64,000 nt of DNA from Microbacteriaceae bacterium PS02343 (GCA_029959365.1 JASCOA010000005.1:1-64000), one strand, 5' to 3'. Shown: positions 1-8,346, counted from the first letter of the stretch. The notes: generated by a model from the letters alone, not told the origin. Numbers and translations: made by a program.

Positions 1-62
1 CGCCGGGGGCGGGGCGGGGGGGCGCGGGGCGGGGGCGCCGCGGCCGGCCCGCCCCCCCCCCC
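1..62. repeat. G/C homopolymer-rich low-complexity tract
   Basis: The first 62 bases contain only G and C, in runs of G followed by a C run of 11 (52-62). No gene fits here. It resembles the tract at 19888-19954 and may be a very strong GC hairpin, a poorly resolved read region or a contig edge. Confidence 0.6.
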
Positions 63-84
63 GCGGACGGGTATCCGCGCCGAC

Positions 85-1347
85 TCAGGCCGCGGGCGTC
101 AGCCCGAGGCCGAGCACCGCGATCTCCCGCAGCGACTCGGTCGCGAGATCGAGGTAGCCGAGGCGCTCGCCGCCCGTCAGCTCGACCTCGAGCAGGCCGT
201 GGTCGTAGTCGCCGCTGAGCGTCTGCCCGAACACCTGCGCCCCGAAGCCCGTGGCGAGCGGATCGGCGTTGCCGCCGAAGAAGGCGCCGAGATTGAGCCC
301 GAGCGCCGCCGGCCCGTCGTTCCGCGCCCGAGCCGCCCAGACGTGCTCGAGCGGTACGGCCAGCTGCGCTGCCGTGCTGACCGTCTCGGCGACGCCCGGC
401 GAGGCGATGAGCACGAGGGCGTCCGCCGTCGCACCGCTCGAGAGCGCATAGGTAGCGACCCGGGTGCCGTACGAGTGCGCCACCACGGCGAGCACCGCAC
501 CGTCGCCGCGCACGGCGCGCACGCCCTCGAGCGCCGAGGCCAGCAGCGCACCGCCGGCGATGGCGCGGTCCTCCAGCAGCACCTCGATGCTGGGCGCCGC
601 GGCCGGCGTGCGGTAGCCGAGCCACGACACCACGGCGTGCGTCGCCTCGGAGCCCTGCTCCTCGAGCTGCTCCTCTTGCTCGTCGTAGAGGTTCAGTGCG
701 GCGGCGGTGAGGGTGCCCAGGTCCTCGTCCACCGAGTAGTCCATGCCGGGCACGAGGAAGGCGATCGTGTCAGCGGTGTCGAGGTCGCCGACCGCGATCG
801 CGGCGCGGGAGTCCAGGGCCTCCGTGTCGTCGAAGGAGACGAGCTGGGCCGAGAGGCCGCGGCGCTCGACGTCGTCCAGCGCATCCGCTACCGACATCGC
901 GGTGGCCATCGTCGCGGTACCCGCCGACGGGCCCGCGAGCACGGCCGCGAGCGCCGCGCGGTTGCCCGCGTCCCGGTCGCGGTAGTCGACGCCCTCGAGC
1001 CGCCCGATCGCGCCGGGCACCTGTTGCAGCAGCACCGCGCGCTGCTCGGGAGCGACCGCCGACCAGTACGCGGCCAGCTCGTCGGCGGCCGGGGCGGTTC
1101 CGGCGCCGAGCGCCCGGATCAGCTCCTCCGGCGTCGCAGCGTCGGGGAGCATTGCCGTCGCGGGCGAGCTGACGGCGGCCATCTGGCGGCCGAGCTCCGC
1201 CACGATGGTCCCGAGGGAGGCACCGGTCCCGGCGAAGCGCTCCGGGAGCAGTCCCGCGAGGCCCGCCACGAGCGCGACGACCAGCACCATCAGGACCAGA
1301 CGCGAGGGGGCGCGGCGGCCGTGGACGGCGACGGTGATGACGCTCAC
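85..1347 (-). CDS. DUF1023 alpha/beta-hydrolase family protein
   Basis: Protein of 420 residues with one N-terminal hydrophobic segment (about 15-35), so probably membrane anchored or exported. The C-terminal half is an alpha/beta-hydrolase fold of the actinobacterial DUF1023 type: the nucleophile elbow is AHSYG, preceded by VVSWLGYRTP and LVPGMD. This family is known from actinobacteria, often as secreted esterase or lipase-like proteins, but the substrate is not known. The start is a GTG that overlaps the stop of a 24-codon upstream reading frame as GTGA, which suggests coupled translation. It lies on the same strand downstream of regX3 with about 157 bases between them, so read-through from the phosphate two-component operon is possible. 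Confidence 0.8.
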   Translation of the reverse strand: MSVITVAVHGRRAPSRLVLMVLVVALVAGLAGLLPERFAGTGASLGTIVAELGRQMAAVSSPATAMLPDAATPEELIRALGAGTAPAADELAAYWSAVAPEQRAVLLQQVPGAIGRLEGVDYRDRDAGNRAALAAVLAGPSAGTATMATAMSVADALDDVERRGLSAQLVSFDDTEALDSRAAIAVGDLDTADTIAFLVPGMDYSVDEDLGTLTAAALNLYDEQEEQLEEQGSEATHAVVSWLGYRTPAAAPSIEVLLEDRAIAGGALLASALEGVRAVRGDGAVLAVVAHSYGTRVATYALSSGATADALVLIASPGVAETVSTAAQLAVPLEHVWAARARNDGPAALGLNLGAFFGGNADPLATGFGAQVFGQTLSGDYDHGLLEVELTGGERLGYLDLATESLREIAVLGLGLTPAA

Positions 1348-1418
1348 AGCGCGGAGGGCGGCCGGTGACGGCGTGCGAGGGCGGGACGGGGCGGGGTGGA
1401 TCGCGTCGGTCGCGACAT
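1344..1418 (-). CDS. Possible 24-residue leader peptide
   Basis: A short frame with an ATG at 1418 behind a strong purine-rich ribosome site (GGAGGAGGGG) encodes 24 residues rich in Arg and Pro. It ends in a TGA whose bases overlap the GTG start of the DUF1023 hydrolase (GTGA). The hydrolase start has no comparable ribosome site, so this frame may serve to deliver ribosomes by reinitiation. It could also be a chance frame; nothing about its sequence is recognisable. Confidence 0.35.
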   Translation of the reverse strand: MSRPTRSTPPRPALARRHRPPSAL

Positions 1419-1504
1419 CCGCTCCCCTCCTCCGTCAGCTGTCGGGCAAGCAGGATACCGAGGATCACCCCCGTTCGGCTGCCCCCTGACGGAGGGTCAG
1501 CGCG

Positions 1505-2185
1505 TCATGCCTCGAAACGGTAGCCGAGACCGCGCACGGTGACCAGCATCACCGGCTCACCCGGCACCTTCTCGATCTTCGAGCGGATGCGCTTGATGTG
1601 CACGTCGAGCGTCTTGGTGTCGCCGAAGTAGTCGGCGCCCCACACGCGGTCGATGAGCTGCCCTCGGGTGAGCACGCGGCCGGCGTTGCGCAGCAGCAGC
1701 TCGAGCAGCTCGAACTCCTTGAGCGGCATCGCCACCTCCTTGCCGTCGACGGCGACGGTGTGGCGCTCGACGTCCATGCTCACCGAGCCGGCCTGCAGGA
1801 TCGCGTCGTCCTCGTCGAGGTCGTCGACCCGGCGGCGCAGCACGGCGCGGATGCGGGCCAGCAGCTCGCGGGTCGAGTACGGCTTGGTCACGTAGTCGTC
1901 GGCGCCCAGCTCGAGCCCCACCACGATGTCGACCTCGCTGTCCTTGGCGGTCAGCATGATGATCGGCACCGAGCTGCGCGTGCGCAGCTCGCGGCACACC
2001 TCGGTGCCCGGGATGCCGGGCAGCATCAGGTCGAGCAGCACCAGGTCGGAGGGCTGGCGCTCAAACTCGGCCAGCGCCGCGGGACCGTCGGCGGCCACGG
2101 TCACCTCGTAGCCCTCGCGGCCCAGCAGGAAGGCCAGCGGCTCGCTGAGCGACGATTCGTCTTCGACGATGAGGATGCGGGTCAC
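1505..2185 (-). CDS. regX3: Phosphate-responsive response regulator RegX3
   Basis: OmpR/PhoB-class response regulator of 226 residues. The receiver begins ILIVEDES and has the phosphorylation site Asp52 in LVLLDLMLPG and the conserved Lys in MLTAKDS. The C-terminal winged helix contains KEFELLELLLRNAGRVLTR and ends with VRGLGYRFE. It is the partner of the kinase just upstream; their frames overlap by four bases (GTGA, with GTG at 2185 as start), a sign of coupled translation. In mycobacteria RegX3 controls pst, phoA and senX3-regX3 under low phosphate. The PHO-box-like repeats at phoU, ppk1 and both pst operons in this window are its probable targets. Confidence 0.93.
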   Translation of the reverse strand: MTRILIVEDESSLSEPLAFLLGREGYEVTVAADGPAALAEFERQPSDLVLLDLMLPGIPGTEVCRELRTRSSVPIIMLTAKDSEVDIVVGLELGADDYVTKPYSTRELLARIRAVLRRRVDDLDEDDAILQAGSVSMDVERHTVAVDGKEVAMPLKEFELLELLLRNAGRVLTRGQLIDRVWGADYFGDTKTLDVHIKRIRSKIEKVPGEPVMLVTVRGLGYRFEA

Positions 2186-3348
2186 AGTGGTTCTCCTGAT
2201 GTCGCGGCGAGCGCGGGCGCGCTCGCGTGGGAGGCCTCGGGGAGGCGGATGGTGAAGGTCGAGCCGCTGCCGGCCTTGGACCAGACGCGGATGTCGCCGC
2301 CGTGGTTCTGCACGACGTGCTTGACGATGGCGAGGCCGAGGCCGGTGCCGCCGGTGTTGCGGGCGCGGGACGGGTCGACCCGGAAGAAGCGCTCGAAGAC
2401 GCGGTCGAGGTCCTCCTCGGGGATGCCCACGCCCTGGTCGGTCACCGCGATCTCGACGACGCCGTCGCGCGCGTGCACGCCGATGCCGACCCGGGTGCCC
2501 TCCGGGGAGTAGTTGATGGCGTTCGAGACGAGGTTGTGCACGGCCATCGTGAGCATGGCGGTGTCGCCGAGCACGACGGTGTCGTCGTCGCCGCCCGTCA
2601 CGATCTGGATGCGCCGCGACTCCGCGATCACCCGGCTCTGGTCCACGGCGGCCACGATCACCTCGTCGAGGTCGACGGGCTCGGGGTGGTCGAGCGAGTC
2701 GCTGGCCTGCAGCCGCGACAGCTCGATGATCTCCTGCGTGAGGCGACCGAGGCGCTCGGCCTCCTTGCGCATCCGCTTGGCGAAGCGCTTGACCTGCTCG
2801 GGTTCGTCGGATGCGCTCTCGAGCGCCTCGGCGAGCAGGCCGATCGAGCCGATCGGGGTCTTGAGCTCGTGGCTGATGTTGGCCACGAAGTCGCGGCGCA
2901 CCTCCTCGAGCCGGTAGCTCTCGGTGCGGTCGGCCGCGAGCAGCAGCACGTAGCGCGAGCCGAGCATGGCCACGCGAACGTCGAGGTACACGCTCGCGTC
3001 GCCGAAGGGGCCGCGGGCCAGCTCGAGCTCCTCGTTCACCGGCTCGCCCGTGCGGCGCACCCGGTCGACGATGTCGATGAGCTCCGGATGCACGAGGGCC
3101 TTGTTCCAGACGAGTCCGAAGGCCATCGCGCCCGGCGAGGCGCGCAGCACGTTGTTCGATCCGTCGAGCACGACACCGGCCGACTCGAGGATCTCGATGA
3201 CCTGGTCGACCCCGTCGGGGACGGCTGCGGTCGCCACGCTCACGGCCCGTTCGCCCCGGTGCGCGGCGGCGCGCAGGAGGACGACGAGCCCACCGCCGAC
3301 GACCGCTCCGAAGAGCAGCGCCACCGGGACCAGCCAGGGCGTATCCAT
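2182..3348 (-). CDS. senX3: Sensor histidine kinase SenX3
   Basis: Membrane sensor kinase of about 388 residues: one N-terminal membrane segment (about 5-26), a PAS-like region (about 45-145), the HisKA phosphoacceptor box NISHELKTPIGSI near residue 160, and an HATPase domain with N box (NLVSNAINYSPEG), G1 (DQGVGIP), F box and G2 (GGTGLGLAIV). It phosphorylates RegX3 and is known to work with PhoU and the Pst transporter to sense phosphate. The ATG at 3348 was chosen because the membrane segment follows at once and a TACGCT box lies seven bases upstream, which suggests a leaderless transcript. A longer frame begins at 3396. The gene is divergent from phoU. Confidence 0.93.
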   Translation of the reverse strand: MDTPWLVPVALLFGAVVGGGLVVLLRAAAHRGERAVSVATAAVPDGVDQVIEILESAGVVLDGSNNVLRASPGAMAFGLVWNKALVHPELIDIVDRVRRTGEPVNEELELARGPFGDASVYLDVRVAMLGSRYVLLLAADRTESYRLEEVRRDFVANISHELKTPIGSIGLLAEALESASDEPEQVKRFAKRMRKEAERLGRLTQEIIELSRLQASDSLDHPEPVDLDEVIVAAVDQSRVIAESRRIQIVTGGDDDTVVLGDTAMLTMAVHNLVSNAINYSPEGTRVGIGVHARDGVVEIAVTDQGVGIPEEDLDRVFERFFRVDPSRARNTGGTGLGLAIVKHVVQNHGGDIRVWSKAGSGSTFTIRLPEASHASAPALAATSGEPL

Positions 3349-3419
3349 GAGCCTCAGCGTAGTTACCCGCCGGGGCGGCGTGGACCACTTGCCCATCCGA
3401 CGGCGGTACTTTAGATGCT

Positions 3420-3452
3420 GTTCGACGAAGGGTCACCGCCCGTTCACCTGCG
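3420..3452 (+). promoter_or_regulatory. PHO box upstream of phoU (three 11-base repeats)
   Basis: Three consecutive 11-base units lie in register: GTTCGACGAAG, GGTCACCGCCC and GTTCACCTGCG. This is the arrangement recognised by RegX3 and PhoP in actinobacteria. It lies between the divergent senX3 and phoU starts. A TTGCCC (3389) to TAGATG (3412) pair with 17-base spacing lies just upstream, so binding could act on more than one promoter. Confidence 0.75.
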
Positions 3453-3525
3453 CTGGCGACCATTGCTCGCGGTGCGCCATCCCATCGCGGCGACCCGAAC
3501 CCCGAAGAGTGAAGAGGCGGAGCCC

Positions 3526-4182
3526 ATGCGCGAGTTGTTCCAGCAGGAGCTGCAGGAGGTCCAGGAGCGTCTGGTCGAGATCGCGAATCTCGTCGCGGAG
3601 GCCATCGAGAAGGCCACCCGGGCGTTCACCGAGTCCGATGTGAGCATCGCCGAGGGCGTCATCGCCTCGGACAAGACCATCGACGAGCTGGCCGTCGAGC
3701 TCGACGAGCTCGCCATCAACATCCTCGCCCGCCAGGCGCCGGTCGCCCGCGACCTGCGCGTCGTGGTGAGCGCGCTGCGCGTCAGCGCCTCGCTCGAGCG
3801 GATGGGCGACATGGCCACCCACATCGCGCAGCTCGCGCGCTACCGGTTCCCCGACAAGGTGGTGCCGAAGAGCCTGCGCGAGACCTTCGCCGAGATGGGC
3901 CAGCTCGACGTGCAGATCGCGAAGAAGCTCGCGGAGCTGCTGCGCACGCAGGACGTGCGCATCGCCGAGGAGATCCGCAACGACGACGACCGCATCGACG
4001 ACCTGCACCTCAGCGTCTTCGACAAGGTGCTCGGGGAGACCTGGAAGGGCGGCGCCGAGGACACGGTCGACGCGACCCTGGCCAGCCGGTACCACGAGCG
4101 CTTCGCCGACCACGCCGTCTCGATCGCCAAGAAGGTGCAGTACCTGCAGACCGGCGACTGGATCCCGGTCGAGGGCCACTGA
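3526..4182 (+). CDS. phoU: Phosphate transport system regulator PhoU
   Basis: Protein of 218 residues made of two three-helix PhoU repeats. The signature acidic metal-binding motifs appear as EASLE-type segments: SASLERMGDMATHIA in the first repeat and YHERFADHAVSIAKK in the second. PhoU bridges Pst and the sensor kinase and keeps signalling off when phosphate is ample. The ATG at 3526 follows a GAGGCGG ribosome site and starts the protein at the usual MRELFQQEL; the open frame extends further upstream through the PHO box but without support. It is divergent from senX3-regX3, the usual actinobacterial order. Confidence 0.93.
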   Translation: MRELFQQELQEVQERLVEIANLVAEAIEKATRAFTESDVSIAEGVIASDKTIDELAVELDELAINILARQAPVARDLRVVVSALRVSASLERMGDMATHIAQLARYRFPDKVVPKSLRETFAEMGQLDVQIAKKLAELLRTQDVRIAEEIRNDDDRIDDLHLSVFDKVLGETWKGGAEDTVDATLASRYHERFADHAVSIAKKVQYLQTGDWIPVEGH

Positions 4183-4197
4183 CCCCCGGCACTCCAC

Positions 4198-4232
4198 CGG
4201 AGCCGCTCCGCGCATCGCGCTGGGCGGCTCCG
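4198..4232 (+). terminator. Hairpin downstream of phoU
   Basis: CGGAGCCGC (4198-4206) pairs with GCGGCTCCG (4224-4232), a 9-base stem sixteen bases after the phoU stop. No T-run follows, as is usual in this window. Confidence 0.55.
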
Positions 4233-4289
4233 TCGTTCCGGGGCTCGTGAGCCGGCGCCCGCTGCGGCCGAGCGGACGTCGCGCGCGGG

Positions 4290-5177
4290 TCAGCGCACGT
4301 GCCGCGCCGCCTCGGCGAGCTCGCGCGCGACCAGGGCCAGCGCGGGCGAGTCCAGCGCCCACTGCTGCCAGTAGAGCGGCACGTCGACGCCCTCGGCGAG
4401 CGGCTCGAGGTCCGGATGCGCCAGCGCCTGCAGCGCCGGCACCATGCCCCAGCCGAGCCCCAGCGCGACGGCCTCGACGAACTCGGTGCTCGCCGGCACG
4501 AAGTGCTGCGGCGGCCGGGCCCCGGGCGCGATGCCGTGCACGTAGGCGCGCTGCAGGTCGTCCTTGCGGTCGAACTCCACCACCGGGGCCGCGGCGATCG
4601 CCGCGGGCGTGACACCGTGCGGGAACCAGCGCGCGCGGAAGGCGGGGGTCGCCATCGGGCGGTACCGCATCCGGGCCAGCGGGGTGACGACGCAGCCCTG
4701 CACCGGCTCGGCCTCCGAGGTGACCGCCGCCATGACCACGCCCTGGCGCAGCAGCTCCGCCGAGTGCGCCTGGTCCTCGCGGTGCAGGTCGAAGACGAGC
4801 GGATGCGCTGCGCTCAGCCGGGCGAGCACCGGCAGGATCCAGGTGGCCAGGCTGTCGCCGTTGACCGCGAGCGCGATGCTCGTGCGCTCCCCCGCCGCGG
4901 GCTGCAGCGCCGCGCGGGCGTCGCGCTGCAGCAGGTCGACCTGGCGCGCGAGCCGCACGACCGCCGCGCCGGACCCGGTCGCCGTGACGGGCTTGCCGCG
5001 ACGCAGCAGCACCCGACCCAGCCGCGACTCGACGGCCTTGACGCGCTGGCTCACCGCCGAGGGCGTGATGCGCAGCGCGCGGGCCGCGCCCTCGAAGCTG
5101 CCGGCCTCGACGACCGCGGCGACCGCGCGCAGCTGGTCGAGCGGCAGGTCGGTGAATGAAGCATCGCTAACGCTCAT
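4290..5177 (-). CDS. lysG: LysR-family regulator LysG (ArgP type)
   Basis: Protein of 295 residues with an N-terminal LysR helix-turn-helix (about 15-75: LRAVAAVVEAGSFEGAARAL, then ITPSAVSQRVKAVE) and a C-terminal ligand domain. LysG/ArgP senses basic amino acids and activates the exporter LysE. The gene is divergent from lysE with 49 bases between starts, the arrangement known in Corynebacterium glutamicum. The ATG at 5177 lies six bases after TAACGT, so the mRNA is probably leaderless. An inverted repeat GCTAACG/CGTTAGC covers its own start and -10 box, which fits autoregulation. Confidence 0.9.
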   Translation of the reverse strand: MSVSDASFTDLPLDQLRAVAAVVEAGSFEGAARALRITPSAVSQRVKAVESRLGRVLLRRGKPVTATGSGAAVVRLARQVDLLQRDARAALQPAAGERTSIALAVNGDSLATWILPVLARLSAAHPLVFDLHREDQAHSAELLRQGVVMAAVTSEAEPVQGCVVTPLARMRYRPMATPAFRARWFPHGVTPAAIAAAPVVEFDRKDDLQRAYVHGIAPGARPPQHFVPASTEFVEAVALGLGWGMVPALQALAHPDLEPLAEGVDVPLYWQQWALDSPALALVARELAEAARHVR

Positions 5178-5220
5178 GTAGGAACGTTAGCTGGACCCGC
5201 ATCCGCTCGCTCCCTAGATT
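5166..5220. promoter_or_regulatory. lysG-lysE divergent promoters and probable LysG operator
   Basis: GCTAACG (5166-5172) and CGTTAGC (5185-5191) form a perfect inverted repeat with a 12-base spacer, a LysR T-N11-A type site that overlaps the lysG start codon and its -10 box (TAACGT, 5189-5184). The lysE -10 box is TAGATT (5215-5220), six bases before the GTG start. A copy of the window-wide decamer GCATCCGCTC lies at 5199-5208 between the two. Confidence 0.65.
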
Positions 5221-5226
5221 CGGTGC

Positions 5227-5835
5227 GTGCCCCTCACCCCCCTCCTCACCGGCTTCGCCAGCGGCGCCGGCCTCATCGTCGCCATCGGCTCGCAGAACGC
5301 CTTCCTGCTGCGGCAGGGGCTGCGTCGCGAGCACGTGCTGCCGCTCGTGCTCATCTGCGCGCTGAGCGACGCCGCGCTGATCCTGCTCGGGGCGCTCGGC
5401 ATCGGCGCGCTCGTCTCGGCGGCGCCGTGGGCGCTCGACGCGCTGCGCTGGATCGGCGCCGCGTTCCTGCTCGTCTACGGCGCCCTCGCCGCCCGTCGCG
5501 CGCTGCGCCCGCAGGCCCTGCAGCCCGGCGAGCAGCCGCGCACCCGGCTCGCCGTCGCGGTGCTCACGGTGCTCGCCCTCACGTGGCTCAACCCGCACGT
5601 CTACCTCGACACGGTCGTGCTGCTCGGCAGCCTGGGCGCGGCGCACGGCGACCCGGGGCGTTGGCTCTTCGCGGCGGGTGCGGCGACGGCGAGCCTCGTG
5701 TGGTTCGCCCTGCTCGGCTTCGGCGCCCGGGCGCTCGGCCGCTTCTTCGCGCGGCCCGCCGCCTGGCGCGTGCTCGACGGCGTCATCGCGCTGACGATGC
5801 TCGCCCTCGCGGTGATGCTCGTGGTGCGCGGGTAG
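5227..5835 (+). CDS. lysE: LysE-family basic amino acid exporter
   Basis: Integral membrane protein of 202 residues with about six helices and the family signature near the N-terminus (GLIVAIGSQNAFLLRQG), followed by ALSDAALILLGALG and LTWLNPHVYLDT. LysE exports lysine and arginine by proton antiport and protects the cell from overload after peptide uptake. The GTG start at 5227 lies six bases after TAGATT, so no leader or ribosome site is expected. It is transcribed away from lysG, its probable activator. The full family length is present. Confidence 0.93.
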   Translation: MPLTPLLTGFASGAGLIVAIGSQNAFLLRQGLRREHVLPLVLICALSDAALILLGALGIGALVSAAPWALDALRWIGAAFLLVYGALAARRALRPQALQPGEQPRTRLAVAVLTVLALTWLNPHVYLDTVVLLGSLGAAHGDPGRWLFAAGAATASLVWFALLGFGARALGRFFARPAAWRVLDGVIALTMLALAVMLVVRG

Positions 5836-5967
5836 CGCGCCGAGGCCCTCCGCCCCCGACCTCGCGCGGGGCCCGCCGAAGCGCCGGGATCCACCGCTCC
5901 GCTCCGCGACGCGCCGCCGGATTCGGACTCGACGACGGGGCGGGCGACGAGGCTGCGCGGGGACGAC

Positions 5968-6001
5968 GGAGGGGCGGAGCCGATGCCGGCCCCGCCCCTC
6001 C
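5968..6001. terminator. Bidirectional terminator between lysE and gpmA
   Basis: GGAGGGGCGG (5968-5977) pairs perfectly with CCGCCCCTCC (5992-6001) across a 14-base loop. It lies between two convergent genes and can serve both strands. The rest of 5836-6020 shows nothing else. Confidence 0.7.
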
Positions 6002-6020
6002 GCTCAGTGCGTCGTGGTGA

Positions 6021-6773
6021 CTACTTCTTGCCCTGCGAGGCGACCGCGGCGGCGCCGGCGGCCGCGGCCTCGGGGTCGAGGTAGGCGGCCGGCTCGACCG
6101 GGCGGAACTGCTCGTCGAGCTTGTAGACCAGCGGGATGCCGGTGGGGATGTTGAGCTCGGCGATGTCCTCGTCGCTCACGCCGTCGAGGTGCTTGACCAG
6201 GGCGCGCAGCGAGTTGCCGTGAGCGGTGACGAGCACGGTCTTGCCTGCGGCGAGGTCGACGGTGATGTCCGACTCCCAGTACGGGATCATGCGGTCGATC
6301 ACGTTCTTGAGCGCCTCGGTGCGGGGCAGGTCGTCGCCGAGGTCGGCGTAGCGCGGGTCGTGCGCCTGGCTGAACTCGCTGTCGTCGGCGAGCTCGGGCG
6401 GCGGCACGTCGAAGCTGCGGCGCCAGGTCTGGAACTGCTCGGCGCCGAACTCCTCGAGGGTCTGCGCCTTGTCCTTGCCCTGCAGCGCGCCGTAGTGGCG
6501 CTCGTTGAGCCGCCAGCTGCGCTTGACGTCGATCCATGCGCGGTCGGCCACGTCGAGGGCGAGATTGGCGGTGCGGATGGCGCGCTTGAGGCGCGAGGTG
6601 TAGAGCACGTCGGGCAGCAGGCCGCTCTCGCGGAGCAGCTCGCCGGCGCGGCGGCCCTCCTCGACGCCCCGCTCGTTGAGGTCGACGTCGACCCATCCGG
6701 TGAAGAGGTTCTTGGCGTTCCACTCGCTGTGCCCGTGGCGCAGCAGGATCAGGGTGTAAGGCGCGGAGGTCAT
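6021..6773 (-). CDS. gpmA: 2,3-bisphosphoglycerate-dependent phosphoglycerate mutase
   Basis: Cytosolic glycolytic enzyme of 250 residues that interconverts 3- and 2-phosphoglycerate. The catalytic histidine motif [10 protein letters not shown] is at 8-17, [15 protein letters not shown] follows, the substrate loop [12 protein letters not shown] is present, and the second catalytic histidine is in [10 protein letters not shown]. The C-terminus carries an Ala-rich tail of about 20 residues beyond the core. In mycobacteria gpm1 sits beside senX3-regX3; here it lies only three genes away. The ATG at 6773 lies six bases from TAGGAT, so the transcript is probably leaderless. Stop codon is TAG. Confidence 0.95.
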   Translation of the reverse strand: MTSAPYTLILLRHGHSEWNAKNLFTGWVDVDLNERGVEEGRRAGELLRESGLLPDVLYTSRLKRAIRTANLALDVADRAWIDVKRSWRLNERHYGALQGKDKAQTLEEFGAEQFQTWRRSFDVPPPELADDSEFSQAHDPRYADLGDDLPRTEALKNVIDRMIPYWESDITVDLAAGKTVLVTAHGNSLRALVKHLDGVSDEDIAELNIPTGIPLVYKLDEQFRPVEPAAYLDPEAAAAGAAAVASQGKK

Positions 6774-6864
6774 GCCCGCATCCTACCGAGGGCGGGTGAA
6801 CGGGCCGGGCGAGCGGATGCGGGTGGCGCCGGGCCGCGCATCCGCTCGGTGGTTGGATGGTGGC
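6774..6864. promoter_or_regulatory. Divergent promoter region with inverted decamers
   Basis: Back-to-back -10 boxes lie six bases from each start: TAGGAT (6785-6780) for gpmA and TTGGAT (6853-6858) for the methyltransferase gene. Between them GAGCGGATGC (6811-6820) and GCATCCGCTC (6838-6847) face each other as an inverted pair that could form a hairpin. Confidence 0.5.
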
Positions 6865-7677
6865 ATGCCGATCGGGAACGTCACGCGCGGGACCACCGGC
6901 ACGAACCGGCTGCGGCGCATCGACCGGTGGATCGCCGCGCAGCCGGAGCTGCGGAGGGCCGCGCATCCGCTCGTCGTCGATCTGGGCTTCGGCGGCAGCG
7001 CCGTGACGACCCTCGAGCTGCACGAGCGGCTCGCCGCCGTGCGGCCCGACGTGGAGGTCGTGGGCGTCGAGATCGATCCGGAGCGGGTGGCGCTCGCGCG
7101 CGCCCAGCTCGCCGCCGCGCGGCTCGGCGAGTACGCCGGCGGTCGCTTCGCGCGCGGCGCCCGGGTGTCGTTCGTGCGCGGCGGCTTCGAGGTGCCCACG
7201 CCGCGCGCGCCCGAAGTGCTGCGCGTGCTCAACGTGCTGCGGCAGTACTCCGAGGAGGAGGTGGCCGGCCACTGGGAGCGGATGCTCGCCCGGCTCGCGC
7301 CCGGCGGACTGCTCGTGGAGGGCACCTGCGACGAGCTCGGCCGCATCTGCTGCTGGGTGGCGCTGGGTGGGGAGGGGCCCCGAACGCTGACGATCTCGCT
7401 GCGGCTCGCCGAGCTCGAGCTGCCGTCGATCGCGGCGGAGCGGCTGCCGAAGGCGTTGATCCACCGCAATGTGCCGGGTGAGGGCGTGCACCGGCTGCTC
7501 GAGGAGCTCGACCGGCAGTGGCGCATCGCCGCGCCGCTCGGTGCCTACGGGCCGGTGCAGCGGTGGCTCGCCGTGGTGCGGGCGCTGCGCGGGGCCGGCT
7601 GGCCGGTGCGCGACGGCGTCTCCCGCTGGCGGCTCGGCGAGATCACCGTGGACTGGGCGTCGGTCGCGCCGCGCTGA
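6865..7677 (+). CDS. Class I SAM-dependent methyltransferase of unknown substrate
   Basis: Protein of 270 residues. The Rossmann methyltransferase core shows motif I LVVDLGFGGSAVTTLEL near residue 35, an acidic motif II in VEVVGVEIDPERVALA, and a post-motif strand VLNVLRQYSEEEV followed by LAPGGLLVEGTCDE. The C-terminal third has no recognisable features beyond an Arg-rich region. Substrate cannot be assigned. The ATG at 6865 was preferred over an upstream in-frame ATG at 6772, which would overlap the gpmA start; it lies six bases after TTGGAT and may be leaderless. Confidence 0.75.
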   Translation: MPIGNVTRGTTGTNRLRRIDRWIAAQPELRRAAHPLVVDLGFGGSAVTTLELHERLAAVRPDVEVVGVEIDPERVALARAQLAAARLGEYAGGRFARGARVSFVRGGFEVPTPRAPEVLRVLNVLRQYSEEEVAGHWERMLARLAPGGLLVEGTCDELGRICCWVALGGEGPRTLTISLRLAELELPSIAAERLPKALIHRNVPGEGVHRLLEELDRQWRIAAPLGAYGPVQRWLAVVRALRGAGWPVRDGVSRWRLGEITVDWASVAPR

Positions 7678-7786
7678 CCCAGTCGCCCCGCACGGCTCCG
7701 AGGCGTCCTCCCCGACGGAGGCGCTCCCTCCACGCGATGCGCGACGCGTCCCGCCCCGAGCGCGAGCCGGCCCGGCCCTCGGGGGC

Positions 7787-8293
7787 TCAGGACACGTTGC
7801 CGAGACGCACGACGCCGACGATCAAGCCCGCGAACATGAGCACGAGCCCGCCGATCATCAGCGGCAGTCCGGGCGCCCCGAGCGTCATGGCGACGCCGCC
7901 CGCGAAGCAGAGCGACGAGGCGGCGCCGACGATCACGAGCATCCGCTCGCCCTCGCAGTAGGCGCGCTGCACGTTGCGCGATGTCAGCACCGTCGGGAAG
8001 TTCATGATCCTGGGGCGCCGCGACAGCAGGTCGATGCCGACCTGGATCACCGCCCAGAGCGCGAGCACGCCGACGAGCTCCCACCGTGCGCCCCAGCCGT
8101 CGGCGACGCCGTCGAAGCCGAAGTGGATCGGCACCTCCTCGCCGAGGAACGGCAGCGCCCCGAGCCCGACGACCACGCCGACGATCATCAGCGCTGTGGA
8201 CGCGCGTCGGATGCGGCGGGTCCACCGCCCGGTGACGTAGTCGCGCTCCGGCCGGTCACCGGCGCGGCGGTAGGTGATGACGGGTTCGCTCAC
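7787..8293 (-). CDS. DUF1648 membrane protein
   Basis: Protein of 168 residues with four predicted membrane helices (about 33-52, 72-92, 118-136, 141-160). The first two frame the DUF1648 signature VPIHFGFDGVADGWG. Proteins of this domain occur beside immunity and SdpR-type regulators in Firmicutes but are mostly uncharacterised in actinobacteria. Starts with GTG at 8293. It is convergent with the methyltransferase gene (109 bases between stops) and precedes nothing on its strand, so it is likely monocistronic. No function can be given. Confidence 0.7.
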   Translation of the reverse strand: MSEPVITYRRAGDRPERDYVTGRWTRRIRRASTALMIVGVVVGLGALPFLGEEVPIHFGFDGVADGWGARWELVGVLALWAVIQVGIDLLSRRPRIMNFPTVLTSRNVQRAYCEGERMLVIVGAASSLCFAGGVAMTLGAPGLPLMIGGLVLMFAGLIVGVVRLGNVS

Positions 8294-8346
8294 CCGTCCA
8301 TCGTCCCGAACTCGACGACGGCTGTCGAGCCCGGCGGAGGAGGGGC

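Noticed and set aside
199-1368. Long plus-strand open frame opposite the DUF1023 hydrolase
   Set aside because: It is the antisense shadow of a clear gene; Arg/His-rich with no domain, as expected from GC-rich antisense frames.
1505-3463. One 652-residue frame covering senX3 and regX3
   Set aside because: Only its last third encodes RegX3; the first part is the kinase gene in another frame. The two overlap at 2182-2185.
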